A DNA stretch of 64,000 bases, from the NCBI GenBank assembly GCA_951213105.1, contig OX578142.1, positions 114,697,065 through 114,761,064 on the forward strand, written 5' to 3'. A model generated the notes under the pieces. It was given only the letters and a program-made list of their open reading frames with translations, did not search any database and had not been told where the DNA came from. The stretch's first letter is position 1; every line of letters begins with the position of its first letter. The position numbers were made by a program, and so were the translations under genes. The DNA is from Amaurobius ferox. Taxonomy: Eukaryota > Arthropoda > Arachnida > Araneae > Amaurobiidae. Below, one piece after another: positions 36,083-48,175 of the stretch.

Positions 36083-36757
36083 ATTTAGATCATATAGGAA
36101 AACACTGGCCCTCGGGCTGGATAAGGCCCGCGTAATCTTTTAATCCTGCCCAATAGGTATTAATTGTGAGGAACTATTTTAAACGCCACACCACAAAACG
36201 AAAATTACCGTAATAGCAAGCTGATTCCTCAGGACTGAAACGACGGTAAAAATATCTTCCCCCTATCCCCCCTCCCTCCGCCCCTTACACATAAAACTGA
36301 AATCACAGATTGACGGATTTTTATAAATTATATATGGTGGAAGAAATATAAACACATTTACGTGTCTTTGCAAGATTTTTTTTTTCTCAGCACAAAACAG
36401 CAAGCCACAAACTTGGGCAAGGATAACAGACAAAAATTTCGAAAGTTGCGATTATGCATAATATATCAAACCCCATATTGAGAGTCTCGCAGTCCAAAGC
36501 CAGCACTGGCACTAACATTTCTAATAAAAGCATGTTCACTTATTTATTTCCTGTTATGTTATTCGTAATTATATGATTATAAAATATACAAGTACAAAAG
36601 TTGTACAATTAAAGTTGTATAGGTCGTTGATCCAACCCGTTAATCTTTTCCGTCAATCTAGCGTCTGTCAAAATCCCTTTAGTTTGGTCCTTGACTTAGA
36701 GAGAGAGTCATAATTTGCCCCCAGAATCAGAAAAGTTTGCCCATGCTGGATTTAGTT
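36083..36757 (-). mobile_element. Charlie-like hAT element, non-autonomous (~660 bp)
   Basis: On the minus strand the element opens CAGCATGGGCAAACTTTT, followed by CTGGGGGCAAATTATGACTC. It closes GGCAGGATTAAAAGATTACG, GCGGGCCTTATCCAGCCCG, AGGGCCAGTGTTTTCC. That order (GGGCAAACTTTT ... GGATTAAAA ... GCGGGCC..ATCC-GCCCG) is the familiar terminal text of hAT/Charlie elements. The flanks carry ATTTAGAT (36083-36090) and ATTTAGTT (36750-36757), an 8-bp duplication with one change. The centre has no transposase frame. Confidence 0.7.
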
Positions 36758-39199
36758 TAGATGATATGCAAAAGTATAAAGTTATACTGGTTTGTTTCAG
36801 AGCAAACATATTTGGGATTCTATTTCTGCATCAATTTATGATTACTGTTTGAGGTGCTTAAAAGATTCTGCATGCGTGAAGAATCCAATATAGGTTTCTT
36901 TGATGCTCAATATTCTGAGGTTGTTTCAATCTATTATGTATTCATATCTTAACATATTCGGTTTAAACTGAAAAAAAAATGCATGCCACATAATACGCTC
37001 GAAGTCAAGTGTTATACCCCTGAGAGCTAAAAACTATTTCAACTGCTTGACTTAATATAATCATCTTCTCACTGCGTCTTCAATTGCGAAGAATCTTCTC
37101 AAAGGGCGCGATTTCAATTAAATGACGAAACACATTTTTCTTATCACGAAAGAGAGAAAAAAAATATGGTATAAAAGAATAAAACATGTAACGCACTCTT
37201 TCCTAAAATGCGTTTTTGATACGTTTTATTTCTCAGTAAAATTTATTTTTAATACCTAATTTATTTCTCCGCCGTGTCGATAGAAATACTTTCATGCTCT
37301 AAGAGAATAGAAACTGAGCTGTTTTCCCCTGTGACATAGATCGTATAATGCTGCTGATATTTCCTTACACGTAGATTGATTTCAAAAACATCAGTGTTTT
37401 AATAACTATGAACGTCTAATTGTTCTTGTATTCAGACTCGGTAAATTGCAATTAATATCTTTAACATCATTGAATTGCTAAGAACATTTTTACATTTTGT
37501 TTACTTGGAACACAAAAAAGTCTCTGGAGGTTTAATGGAATGAATTAAAATGAAAATTTTTTTGTTTACGGGAGAGAAGTAGTTGTGTAATATCTCGGCA
37601 TGAAATCGAGCGTTATTTTCTTAGTTTCCATTTAAAATAGATGGCTGCTTTTTTCAGTTTTCTGAAGCATTTAATGTATTTATGTAGCATATTTTCTTAT
37701 CATGATTTAAAGTATGTATGAAACAAGTATCAATTTTTTGTAATTATCGTGATTTTTTTTATTTAACAAATTAATCTTAAAATCTCTAAATTTTATGTAA
37801 AGTTATGAAAATAAACGATGTTCGTATAATATAAGTTCGTATAACGTTTTGTATTTGCGCATCATATGGGAAAGAACTGCATTCTTAATTTCTGGGGGGG
37901 GGGGGGAAGCCGAGATGAGTTATGCATCAGCCAATGACTCACAGGGAAAACTTACATCCTATTATATCTGATAAGAAAATGTTTCATTACTCCTTCACTG
38001 ATTAGAAGAATCTACATCACATAAACGATCAATAGGCATCTTAGTTGTTTTTTGTTATTACTAGCAGTATACCCGCTCTGAATATATAATATAAAGAAAT
38101 TTAAAAATTATAATTGTGTGAAAATTCCTATAGTATTCTAGGAGACATTGTTATTCAAATCAGTCTATTAACATTTTTAATATTCTTCTAAAAAGAAGTA
38201 TTGGACTATCTGTTAACGTTAAACAAATTTATCTTCACAAACAGACCTGAAGAATAAAACATCCAGGTCCTGTTTGTAGATAAATTCACAGAAATTCTGA
38301 AATTGGATCAGTATATGCTAAAATGAAAGCTTTATGAAATTGGATCAACATATACCTAAATAAAAGTGCTGAAATGCTATAAGAATATATACAAGTACCA
38401 TCCTTGTTCTGTTACAATTGTCTAAACACAGTATATGAGTTTGAAAAATATTTGCTAAAATAAAACATATGACTTCAAAAATTGAAAATATCAATTACCC
38501 CCGTAACCTTTCAACCCAAAAGCAGTAATTGATGTAATTCCGTCAGAAATATAATTCTGATAAAAATTTATTTTTTATGCATTTCTTAATTATTTAAGTT
38601 GGAAAAGATTTAATAAAAATCGTCTGCTGTATAAACTCATTAGAATTAATTTCGTTGCTTAGCATCATGATATCATTTTCTTTAAATAAATTTGCGGAAA
38701 AAATATCGTTTGCATAATAATGTTCTATATCTTTGGAAGATTTAAAAAGTTCAAATAATATTTACAAATTTATCCATTTATACAAAATGTTGGTTTTTAT
38801 TCTTTAATCTATAGAAAATTAAATTTTAATTGAAATATGTGATTACATTGCACAATATAAATTAATTAGAAGATGCAATTTTACTTTAATACGTTGGTTA
38901 ATTCGTAGGTACTGTTACTGCAGATTTAAGTATAGAAGATTAGATTTACTTTCTCATAGCCAAAATTTCTTTATTTTCGAATTCGTTATAAACGCTTCCA
39001 ATGTAATAAAATATTGTTTTATCTACCATCATATATTCTTCTCTATTAGTATATATCATACGCTATATATGCATATGTTGTTGATATGTCCTCAGAGAGT
39101 GTCCACCATGTGTTTCCATCGGCATCTTCTTTGATAGAATAGAGACATACAGATTTTGATGCCTGCAACATCAGACTTTTCGTAGTCTCCTCCAAATCA
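36758..39199. other. AT-rich intronic stretch with minor repeats
   Basis: Has a run of 13 G at 37894-37906 and an imperfect local duplication, GAAATTGGATCA(G/A)(T/C)ATAT, at about 38298 and 38336. An ACTAGCAGTATACCCG phrase at 38059 may be the inverted end of an old Helitron-like copy. No exon found. Confidence 0.4.
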
Positions 39200-39445
39200 T
39201 TTTCTTTAGAGTAATCAGGGTGACTCTGGAGCTTCCTTGATGAGGACCCTGTGCACTTATTGCGTTAAGTAACTTATAGAATCGTGTATCGACAAATTAA
39301 GCCAATTTTATTAAGCCAACTTAATCATTTACTTAAAGTGATCAGGGTGAAACTTGAGGTTCCTTGATGATGGCCCTGTACACTTATTGCGCTAAGTAAC
39401 TTATAGACTCGTTTATCAAAAATTAAGCCATTTTAATGAATCAAC
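39200..39445. repeat. Diverged tandem duplication of a ~127-bp unit
   Basis: ATCAGGGTGA, TTCCTTGATGA-GRCCCTGT, CACTTATTGCG-TAAGTAACTT and AAATTAAGCCA-TTTTA occur in the same order from 39214 and from 39341, 127 bp apart, with clear divergence. Confidence 0.85.
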
Positions 39446-41864
39446 AACAGATCACCGGTAAATGGCAAATTACTCCTTGATGCATATCTTCTAACTTTCA
39501 ATGAAAGTATCCTTCGTTCCCAAAAATGTCAATCTCTTATGAGCAAACGGTAAGATTGCCACTAACATGCTAGTCCATGGCTGCTGCACTTTCTCCAGCT
39601 CCATTAGGTAGTTTCTTTCTGAAGCAAATCGTTTTTTAACATGCTTCTGATGGGGGGAGGGCCTTCCTTGAAATGGAATTCGATCGAAAGGGATCGATTT
39701 ACTTTAATGAATTGAGGAGGTTGAGAGAGTAGGCGTAAGCACTCAAAAACGCCGACCTTGGAATCGATTTTTTTTTTTTTTTGCACTTCCTGCATGACAT
39801 ATGGCATTGTTGTTCCCCTCCCCCGGGGAACCTGCGGGGGTGGGAATGAACCTCGAGGGGTCAAATCGAATGGGCCATGACTCATTTCTGACTTTTGCCA
39901 CCCTGGGTGTTTTGATTTTGTACGGTGAAGAGAGCTCAAGAAGCTTTCTGATAAGACAAATTTATTGAGTGCATTCCTGACGTTGTAAACATTCTTACTT
40001 ATATCTAAGCTCTATTTTTATCCCCATCTCCCTCTTTTAGATACTGCGCCGAAAGTAGTTATGCTATCATAACATATGTTTGGCATAGAAAGCAGTAGCT
40101 TTGATTTATGCACGGACTTTGCCGCTGCTACATAACTAACTCTTGCAATATGCAAATGGGTCCCATGTGCAATTTACTAGTGCCTCAGCTCGTTTTCGAA
40201 ACTTTTGTTCTAAATGCTTCGGAATAAAATTATTAAAATGTTTTGCTGGTGCATCTTCAATACTTAATCCTTTATATGCATCATTTGTATTATAATCATT
40301 TATATGTAATTATCGGAAAATAACTTAATAATAATAGTAAATAAATTAAATTAAAATATTGCAATATTGTTTATATAATATCGTCAGCACATTATTAAAA
40401 ATATATGTCATATGATCATAAACTGTTAAACATTTTTACAATAATTAATGTTGAATATTTTTGATATTTTTCGTCCTAAATATACCAGTTAAAAATCCCC
40501 CCCCCCCCAAAAAAAAATGCCAGTTGTGTTTAAAAAATTAATGTTTAAAAAAAATATAAGTTATCATTTATAATAAAGTACTAAATTAAATTATTTTTAT
40601 TGAAATGTTCCATTAGCAAATTTCTAATTTCTTGCTGTGACATAAGTACATTTTCAGAACAATAAATTATTCACATTTCCTTGATTTTAATATTGTTTAA
40701 TAGTACCATTGGTATACCTGTGACTTTATTAGTTATATACTTTCTAATTCTTCTACAAATGGTTCTTTAGGTTCTTTAAAGATCTGTGGTGAAATTTTGC
40801 TGTGACACTAAGAATTAAATGAAAAGTATTTAGAGTCAGAAAGTGAAACAACATTAATAAGAAAAAGTCATGCTTAGTGTCATTTTTCGTGAAACAAAAG
40901 ACGTTACATATCCGAATCTAGAAAAAATCATTCTAATAACAAAATTATTTATTTTCTATCGTACTTCTTCCCTTTATGCTAAATCATGGATATGAAGAAA
41001 ATGGCTTTGCTGGAAGAGATGGAAGTTTCTATAATGCAGAGGGGGTAAAAAAAAAGAAAAAGAGATTTAATTTTAATTTAAGAGGCTGATGTTTACAGGG
41101 AATCATGGGAATGAAATCAGTTTAAACTTAAGTTGATATTATAAAATGGCTTTGTAATATTTCACTTTTTCATTTTCTGAATACTCATGGTTAAAAAACG
41201 CCAGCAATTATTTGCTCTGCGATGCAAAGTGAAATGGATTTCGGATGCTGTTTAATAAAATGTTTGCCTTTTTTTATATTATCTTTACCATTTTAAAACT
41301 TTGAAAATAAGAATCTTTGTGAGAAGCATCAAAATGATGCTCCCCCGATGACTGTTCCATTGCAATCGTTATCGGGCTTTTTATTACTTTCATTTTGATT
41401 AAAGTTTGGGAAAGAATTCTTCGAATTAATTTTACATAAAATGTTTTTTCGGAGAGGCTGCAGGCTCTTTCCTCTAAATTGTTTCTAACATTACAATGTT
41501 TCTTCTCCAGAATTCGCCAGAACAAGGGAAAGGAAAATGCAAAATCTACGTCAATGTCAATATAAAGTATTTACGAGATAAAATTATTCCCACTAAAAGT
41601 ATTTATTTATATATTTAAAAGTTGAAACAAATATAAAAATAAATGCAAGTTTTTATGACTAGTAATAGTGATTTAAAATGCTTAATTCGAAATTAGTCTT
41701 TTCATGAATAATAAGTAATACTGATTTTTACCATTTGAACTTTTTTATAAAGTGTTAAAGATAAAATAATTTGAGAATATTCCTGTATAAGCTAATATTC
41801 TTCTTACATAACTACATAACCTAACGTACACAACACAACTAACTATCCTAACAGTATTTTTATT
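39446..41864. other. AT-rich intronic stretch, nothing firm
   Basis: Contains a T run at about 39768-39782 and a C run then A run at 40497-40517. A 111-codon minus-strand frame (39604-39939) crosses the T run and shows no domain. An 83-codon minus-strand frame at 41274-41525 is likewise unrecognised. Confidence 0.4.
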
Positions 41865-42289
41865 CACAGTGACGTAAGATTTACGTCACACTGTGACTTT
41901 CCGGCCACACACTTAACTGCCGTAAACCTTAGGGTTGGCTGTGTGGTCTGGGCCTTCTACACTGTGACTTTGGACGTCACAGGACGTCGCAGTACGTCTC
42001 CGCAATGTTATATTGAGGTCACAGCGAAATCATTTTGGTCATTTTCATGGTCGTTTGTGACGTCGCATATTAACTTTTTTGTGACTTCACATTGTAATTA
42101 CCATTGTAATGCCGTCACATTGTTACTTGTTAATTAAATTGTGGAAACGTCACAGAATATAGTCACAATGAAGTTACAAAGTTACTAATACGTAACGTCG
42201 CATAGAAGTCACAAATATGATGTCACATTGTTACCCAGGTGTCACGTGACTACAACGTCACTGTCACACATGTGACGATCTTTGCTGTG
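41865..42289. repeat. 425-bp block crowded with TGACGT / GTCAC motifs
   Basis: Starts CACAGTGACGT and ends GCTGTG, so both ends read CACAG inward. Inside are six exact TGACGT or ACGTCA hexamers and well over ten further GTGAC/GTCAC words in both orientations, for example CAGTGACGTAAGATTTACGT, GTGTCACGTGAC and AACGTCACTGTCACACATGT. A smaller relative with two TGTGACGTCA words lies at 11286-11345. The dense alternating orientation suggests a self-complementary mobile element; TGACGTCA is also the CRE site bound by CREB/ATF factors. Confidence 0.6.
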
Positions 42290-43258
42290 AGGGTAGCGAT
42301 TAGCACATAATATCAACATTATGTATTTATAATAAATGATCAGTATATACCATTATTGAACAGATAGTACTGATTCGTTACGTTATTTGTATTAAATGTA
42401 GAGAACATAGAAATTTTTACTTAAATGTATGATAATTTATCCTAATATATAATAATGTCCTCTTTATTTAACCTAGAACAGTATCTTTATATGTTAGTAC
42501 GCAATTTTCTAGAATTATTTGTAAATTTTCCAATTATCCGTGGTTTATAGTGCATTGCCATAAACACTTGTACACTTGTCTATTATTCAAATGCATTTAA
42601 ATTTAGCAATTTAAGTTGAAATCGTACTCTAGCTCGTCGTAGTAATATCAAAACATCAGTTACAAAGAATCTTATATTTTTCTTTTCACAATGGAAAATT
42701 ATAAAATGTGAAGTGTGGATTGGGTTTAACGTAATTTTTGCATAAGCAATAATCAAAAAGAGTGTTTGAAATGAAAATAGTTTTTATCTAAGACGTTTAA
42801 GAATTTCTGCTGAAACGAAATTGGTTAGAATTTTTTTCTCACCTGGCAAAAATATGCATTATATCAGCAAAAAAAACTAATTGTCTTATTTACTATGTAT
42901 AAATAGTGATATAATATACAGTTTTAAATTATATAATAAATATTATTTTTACTTAAAATTCTTTATTAAAAACTAATTAAAAATCAATTTTCATTTTATT
43001 TTAATTTAAAGAAAAATGATTTTAACATATCTAAGTAACTAGTTACTTCCTGATAAATTTGGTGATTATCCTAGTCGCTCTATGTACTATTTAAGCTCAG
43101 TCATAAAACACTTTCTGCCAAATAATAAATTCCTGGCATAATTCTATTTTATTTTTGCTGCATTTTAAAACGCTTTGCTCTATCTATGTTGGACATTTTT
43201 AAATGTCACAAAACAGGCCCAAAGCCTAATCTTGAATTTTCTTATTATTATTTGGCAG
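42290..43258. other. End of intron 3, AT-rich
   Basis: No feature until the pyrimidine tract (TTTTCTTATTATTATTTGGCAG) that precedes exon 4. Confidence 0.5.
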
Positions 43259-43368
43259 AAATCCAGTCCCGAAACGCAGGAGCTGCTTCAGAGCCTCCGC
43301 CCGAAGCAGAAGATGGAATCCCGGGAACCCTTGAAAATGCCCATTTAGACTACGTCCAGCAGACTTAG
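43259..43368 (+). CDS. Exon 4 (terminal coding), hypothetical protein residues 92-127
   Basis: The acceptor TTTGGCAG ends at 43258. The first two bases AA join the G of exon 3 to give glutamate 92, and the frame continues for 35 codons to TAG at 43366-43368. The tail is acidic and proline-rich (SEPPPEAEDG at about residues 102-111) and ends ENAHLDYVQQT, with a tyrosine five residues from the C-terminus. GC content is far above the flanking intron. This is a disordered-looking tail with no domain I recognise. The other two frames of the exon stop early or do not match the incoming phase. Confidence 0.78.
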
Positions 43369-43470
43369 ATTTTGGCCTTGAAGAAAGACTTTTCTAATAT
43401 GAAGCCTTTATGTCTATAAAAACACTGTAACTTCTTAGACGAAATAAATCTCTAAATTACAACCTCCATT
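43369..43470 (+). other. 3' untranslated region
   Basis: Follows the TAG stop. It is short and AT-rich, with a canonical polyadenylation hexamer 75 bases downstream. The end is approximate. Confidence 0.6.
43443..43448 (+). terminator. AATAAA polyadenylation signal
   Basis: A canonical AATAAA in the right place after the terminal exon. Such hexamers are common by chance in AT-rich DNA, so the position relative to the stop is what gives it weight. Confidence 0.55.
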
Positions 43471-45238
43471 TGGCCCTAATGTTTTTATTTGCTGTTGTTT
43501 TTCAAAGATTGGATCAAATATGTCTTCGCGTGCCAATCAGTGCAGCTTTTTCGCCAGTCCTAGGTCTTTTAGTATGTTTGCCATCCTTTTTTCACCCTGA
43601 AAGATCACTTCATTTCACTAAATGCATACCACAAAACGGTGTTTTAAATGCATTTTCTTTCATTAAAAGGTCTTTCATTAAAGGCCGTAAGGCTTTTGTC
43701 TGTTTCTTTTTGGAGAGCAAACAGTATACGCAGTGAAAATAATGTTCGTTTATTTGCAGTTCAATCTTTACTTTAAAATTGTGTTAAGAGCTTTGTTAGG
43801 TATTAACTTTTTGAATTATCTAACACTTACATTTGCTAAAATATTTTTAAGGTTATCTAAATTTGTGATATTTATGGAAGTTTCTAATAGTTTAATGTAT
43901 AAGGAAGAATAACATTAACATATGAAACTAAAAACTAAAAATGCATTTAATAAAATAAAATAAAATAAATTGTTTCGCCTCTCTTACGCAATTTACAAAC
44001 ATTTTAAGTGCATTTTAAATATGCTTATTTTAGCATTCATTTAAGGACTTAATATCTCACTCGTATTCCACGAATTTTACATATATACTAACGCAACTTT
44101 CAGTACATTTAAAAATTAAAATAAAAAATTATTATTTTTACTGTTTGCAACAATGTGTTTTAGTGCGTTTGTAAGAATAACTGAAATTTAATATTAAATC
44201 ACAGAATATATAAGAAAAAAAGTGACTTTTATAAATAAAAGTTTTTTTTTTATTAAATGATTGACATAGCTCCCGGGTTATGTAAAATTAGAGTACGAAG
44301 TAATTTTAATTTGAAAATAAACAGTACCATCTAAGGCCTAAAATGATGTTTAGTTTAGATAGATAAAATCAACAATTTCAATCAACAATTCAAATGTACA
44401 TTATTTTAATGACGTTGAAAATAAGTCACAATACTTATTAAAAATTAATAATAATTTCACATAAGCTTTTATTTGTTACTTTCATACCCGCCTTGTTTAG
44501 ATGTTTTCACATACCATTCTAGATTAACATAGTTCAAAAATTTGGTATGCTTATTTTAATCCGCAGTTCCAATGAGTCTATTCATTTTCGAGTCATAAAA
44601 TAATTTCAAATTTTGTCGTTTTCCCATAACATCAACATTTGTCAATTTGCTTGAAAAGTCATGTGTTAGATACCGGATATTTTTTTTATTTTGATTATGT
44701 ATATTTTGTATCGTGATTTTGATTATGTATCTTTTATATGTATATATTATATCGTGAAATCCGACCGTTATTGTATCATCTCTATACGTAATTAATGATT
44801 AATAAATAACATCATTTTGATGCAAAATAAAAATGTAAGGAATGATACCTAAATGCAGCAATGCAGATAATTAGGAAATTTAAAAGTACTCATAAATAGT
44901 GTATAATTTCCCCAAATTGGGAAAACAACTATTAGTAAACTAATAACTTTAGATAAAATTAATATATAATAGAGGTAAATAATTATTGTTATATATATGT
45001 ATAAAATTATAATTTATTATGACTCTGGCGGTCATTTTTGACAGTATAGCTTCTTTATGTACGTTATATTTACCAAGTTAAATAAAGATGATAGCTTTCA
45101 CTGTTCTTTTTCATTCAGATCCGTGCTAAAGTCTATTTTACTATCATCAACGTGATAGATATTGCACACAACAGTAGACAGTTTTGTAGATACGAATGAA
45201 GTATTAGATTTTTAATACCATTTTTATACGGTGGAAAT
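43471..45238. other. AT-rich intergenic stretch, nothing recognised
   Basis: An 88-codon frame at 43470-43736 has slightly higher GC but no domain or splice evidence. The rest is plain AT-rich DNA. Confidence 0.4.
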
Positions 45239-45770
45239 CAGTTATAGCGAACCCTAACGTAACTGTTACACTTTCGTTATATCCGAAGTTTGTTATATGC
45301 AGAATATTGATTGACTTTCTGCAAGTATGCCTTTAAACATTTATACGTATGTAACAACATTATTAAACTTTCACGTACTTCAGTCTGTTTACAGTGATCC
45401 GTAATTTTCTGATACTTACGTTCACAAAACTTTAGATACAGCACTGTTAAGTTTTGAATTATAGTTTAAAAAGTAAGTTTTAAAATGTCTTTGAGTTGCA
45501 TGCGTTTTGATTATCAATTCTTACCAATTTCTTGTTGTTTTAGTTAACGATACTGACGAGTTTGTGTAAAAAAGCTTCCTTGACCGTACCCAGGATTTCA
45601 ATTCAAGTATTTTTTTGAGGAATTTTTGTTAGAATTTGATTCGTTGTAGCCGAAGTTTCTTTGAATATGATTTTGCTACAAAAGAAGGTACATTGCACAA
45701 TTGTATATATCTTCCGGCGAGAATACGCTTTTACGTTCGTTATAACCTAGGTTCGCTATACGTTTCACTG
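45239..45770. mobile_element. Degraded pogo/Tigger-like non-autonomous element (~530 bp)
   Basis: The left end CAGTTATAGCGAACC and the right end, read inverted, CAGTGAAACGTATAGCGAACC share CAGT and TATAGCGAACC. Inside, TTCGTTATATCCGAAGTTTG (45273) and TACGTTCGTTATAACC (45731) are the 'TTCGTTATA' text typical of pogo-like elements that duplicate TA. The TA duplication itself is not intact and no transposase frame remains. Confidence 0.5.
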
Positions 45771-46839
45771 TTTTCGCTTTCCCTTCATAATTAGTCAAAA
45801 CTCTTTTTGCTTTTATACATCTTGTCCTGAATCATATAAGCACTATGACATGACACTATTTTTCATGCTATTTTTTATGTAATTATAGTAATAACAATAA
45901 CAATAGTAATAATAATAATTCTATATGGCGGGTTATAATGTTCCCACTTTTAACAAAAGATGATAAAATTTGTTCCATTTCGTTTCCGCCTTTCATGCCA
46001 CAAATAGTTTTTCTGTACTCAGACTTTTACTTTTTTATCTTTTTTAAACGAATCAATTCTTTCCAGCACTTACTTTTCCCGAAATATTTCTTTTAGGAAG
46101 TATTAACTGCTAGCAAAACCTGTGACAAAAATTTTGGGAAAAAGTGAAGAACTTCCGAAGTTTGCTTTCACATCCCTTTCATTTATGATTTAATATTTAA
46201 ACGTCTCTTATATCCATCAATGACGCTTTTTTTTGTGTTGAATTTTAGAGAAATCAAAGTGCTTTTTATATGTCGCTTAAATCCTTTTAATAAATAAATT
46301 CCTTGTTATTTTTTTAACTGCATGGCTTTTACGCGATCGATGATTTGTTTTCAATGAAAACACTGCGTTTCTCTAATAGCACAACTTTCCTTATTTCAAA
46401 AACGCAAAATGATACAAACCGCTGAGGTAAGCTTTTTTTGGATGCGTTTTAAATATTAATTTCCTACTTTTATTTGAAAATTTTAAAATAAAAGTCTAGA
46501 AAATTTATTTTGTTGTACTTCAATGAACCACTTTTTTGTGGATATAGAACATAAAAAAACAGTTTTGTAAAAAGTGAAAGCGATCATTAAAACGCGTGAA
46601 ATAAAAATATGTAAGGAAGGATTCATTAATATAGAAATTATATTTCATTTTCCTAATAAATACTTTTTCTCACTTACATTGCATTGCATTGTTATTCCCG
46701 ACAACATTAGATTACATTTTTTCCACACAGTTTTTCTGAACATGCTTTCTCCGATAATATTACATTACATATCTCTAACAGTGCTTAATGATAATTTTTA
46801 CTTTCCTTATGTATACATAATGTATAAAGAAAGTATTGT
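45771..46839. other. AT-rich stretch, start of a degraded repeat zone
   Basis: AAAGCGATCATTAAAACGCG at 46577 resembles CGAACGACATCGTTAAAACC at 50304, so this may be an old outlying unit of the 48690-50330 repeat. Confidence 0.4.
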
Positions 46840-46919
46840 GACGGGGTCGAAAATTCGAATTCGAATTCGAGAGCACGTTTCAAGCATCCCTGATCACGAA
46901 TCAAACATTTTTGAAGTGA

Positions 46920-46965
<46 letters not shown>

Positions 46966-48175
46966 TGTCAGTGAGTCTGTGGAGACAATAACTGACGAAC
47001 GAATGGACCGATTCGAACGAAATTTAGTGCAAAAATCACAATCCGTAAACACTGGAAGCTTATTGTTTTTATACGCAATCGAATGTTCAGAACCCCCCTA
47101 AATTTTCGAGTGAAATTTAAAAAAAATCGTCAAAAAATCAAAACCGCTAATAAAATTAAGCAAATAAACATTTCTTATGTAATTTTTCATTAGAAAACGA
47201 TTGACATAAATTTTAGAACGCTAACATGAACCGTTCTCGAGATATTGCACATTTTTCAAAAAAAATTATCAAAAAGTCATATAAAATAAAAAATATATAT
47301 TTCCTATTGAGAAACATGTTCACTTTTCATATGTAATACCATGCCATAAATTGGGTGACATTATTCTCGTGGATCTAGCTCGTTCCGTTCATGAAAAAAT
47401 ATACTTTGAGTAATACTTTTGTATTTGAACGCCAATAGTCATTTATCTGCTGTAAGAATAACTTATTTCTCCGTCCATAACGCTTGGCGAGATTATGATA
47501 ACGAATTTGGCGGAATGTTGCCAACTTGGTGACATTTTTAATTGTTGCCAAATTAACAAAAAAATCTCGCCAAATTGATAAAAATGACGCTAAATCAATG
47601 AAAATGACGTCTAATTGAAGAAAATTCAATATATAAGGAATTGCATTATATAAGGAAAGTCATGTGTTTCCCACATCAGATTTTTTTTATTGCACTGCAT
47701 TGCATATTCCCAATGACACTTCATTTCTTATTCCAAAGAACACACCGTTGCATATATTTGAGAACACCATACATCATTTTCTTTACATCATTACAGCTTT
47801 ATATACAAAAATGTATTTTCTTATAACGAATCACCAATATAAATGCGCATTGTCAGCATGTCAGTCCTTCGATTGCAACCCCCAAGGACTGAAAAACTCA
47901 CATATACTAATTCGGCCAGGCTAAATTTAAATCTGAAATCTTCACATTACTTCTTGGATCTGGATAAATAGCCTCTCAAAGTTTGGCGCTTTTTTTTTTT
48001 TTTTTTTTTGAAAAACCTGCTCTAGAAAAGTGATTTCTGAGTTGTTTCTCAAGCTGAAAAACCTCATGCCTGTTATGATGCTAAATCCAATATAAAAACA
48101 GTTTTTTAAATAACCCTCCCTAAATTGAATTATTTCTCGTAGAAGCTATTGATGTTTCCAAAATTCGACCCCGTC
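46840..48175. mobile_element. Inverted-terminus repeat element, ~1.34 kb
   Basis: GACGGGGTCGAA at 46840-46851 recurs inverted as TTCGACCCCGTC at 48164-48175, a perfect 12-bp terminal repeat. Inside come GAATTCGAATTCGA, a (GT)n tract, ACGAATGGACCGATTCGAACG, AAATTTAGTGCAAAAATCAC and CCGTTCTCGAGATATTGCA, the standard vocabulary of non-coding arthropod dispersed repeats. A 175-codon frame (46574-47101) crosses the left boundary and the GT tract and is an artefact. No target duplication was found. Confidence 0.55.
46922..46964. repeat. (GT)n microsatellite
   Basis: About 42 bases of alternating GT inside the inverted-terminus element. Confidence 0.95.

Larger units (their letters stand above)
21132..43258 (+). 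other. Intron 3, 22.1 kb, repeat-filled
   Basis: Bounded by G|GTAAGT and TTATTTGGCAG. It contains the two long tandem arrays, several tRNA-like repeats, hAT elements, the nested 5S SINE pair and the TGACGT block described separately. Phase-1-to-phase-1 exons skipped by this model could hide here; I found none that was convincing. Confidence 0.6.
16085..43368 (+). other. Gene span: four-exon protein-coding gene of unknown function
   Basis: Exons 16085-16229, 16369-16441, 21076-21131 and 43259-43368 join into 384 bases encoding 127 residues and a TAG stop. All introns are GT-AG (139 bp, 4634 bp and 22127 bp; donors GTATGT, GTGAGT, GTAAGT) and their phases are 1, 2, 1, so each exon fits only its neighbour. 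Exon GC is clearly above the surroundings. The predicted protein is basic and serine-rich up to about residue 91, then acidic and proline-rich. I see no signal peptide, membrane segment or named domain. Further exons that keep phase inside the long introns, or upstream of 16071, cannot be excluded. Function unknown; existence is well supported. Confidence 0.75.

Noticed and set aside
38057..38560. Inverted Helitron-like copy beginning ACTAGCAGTATACCCG
   Set aside because: Only one short end-like phrase is present, and no hairpin or second boundary could be aligned.
46574..47101. 175-codon open frame, the longest in the window
   Set aside because: It runs across the left boundary of an inverted-terminus element and through a (GT)n tract, has no domain, and its text matches non-coding dispersed-repeat phrases.
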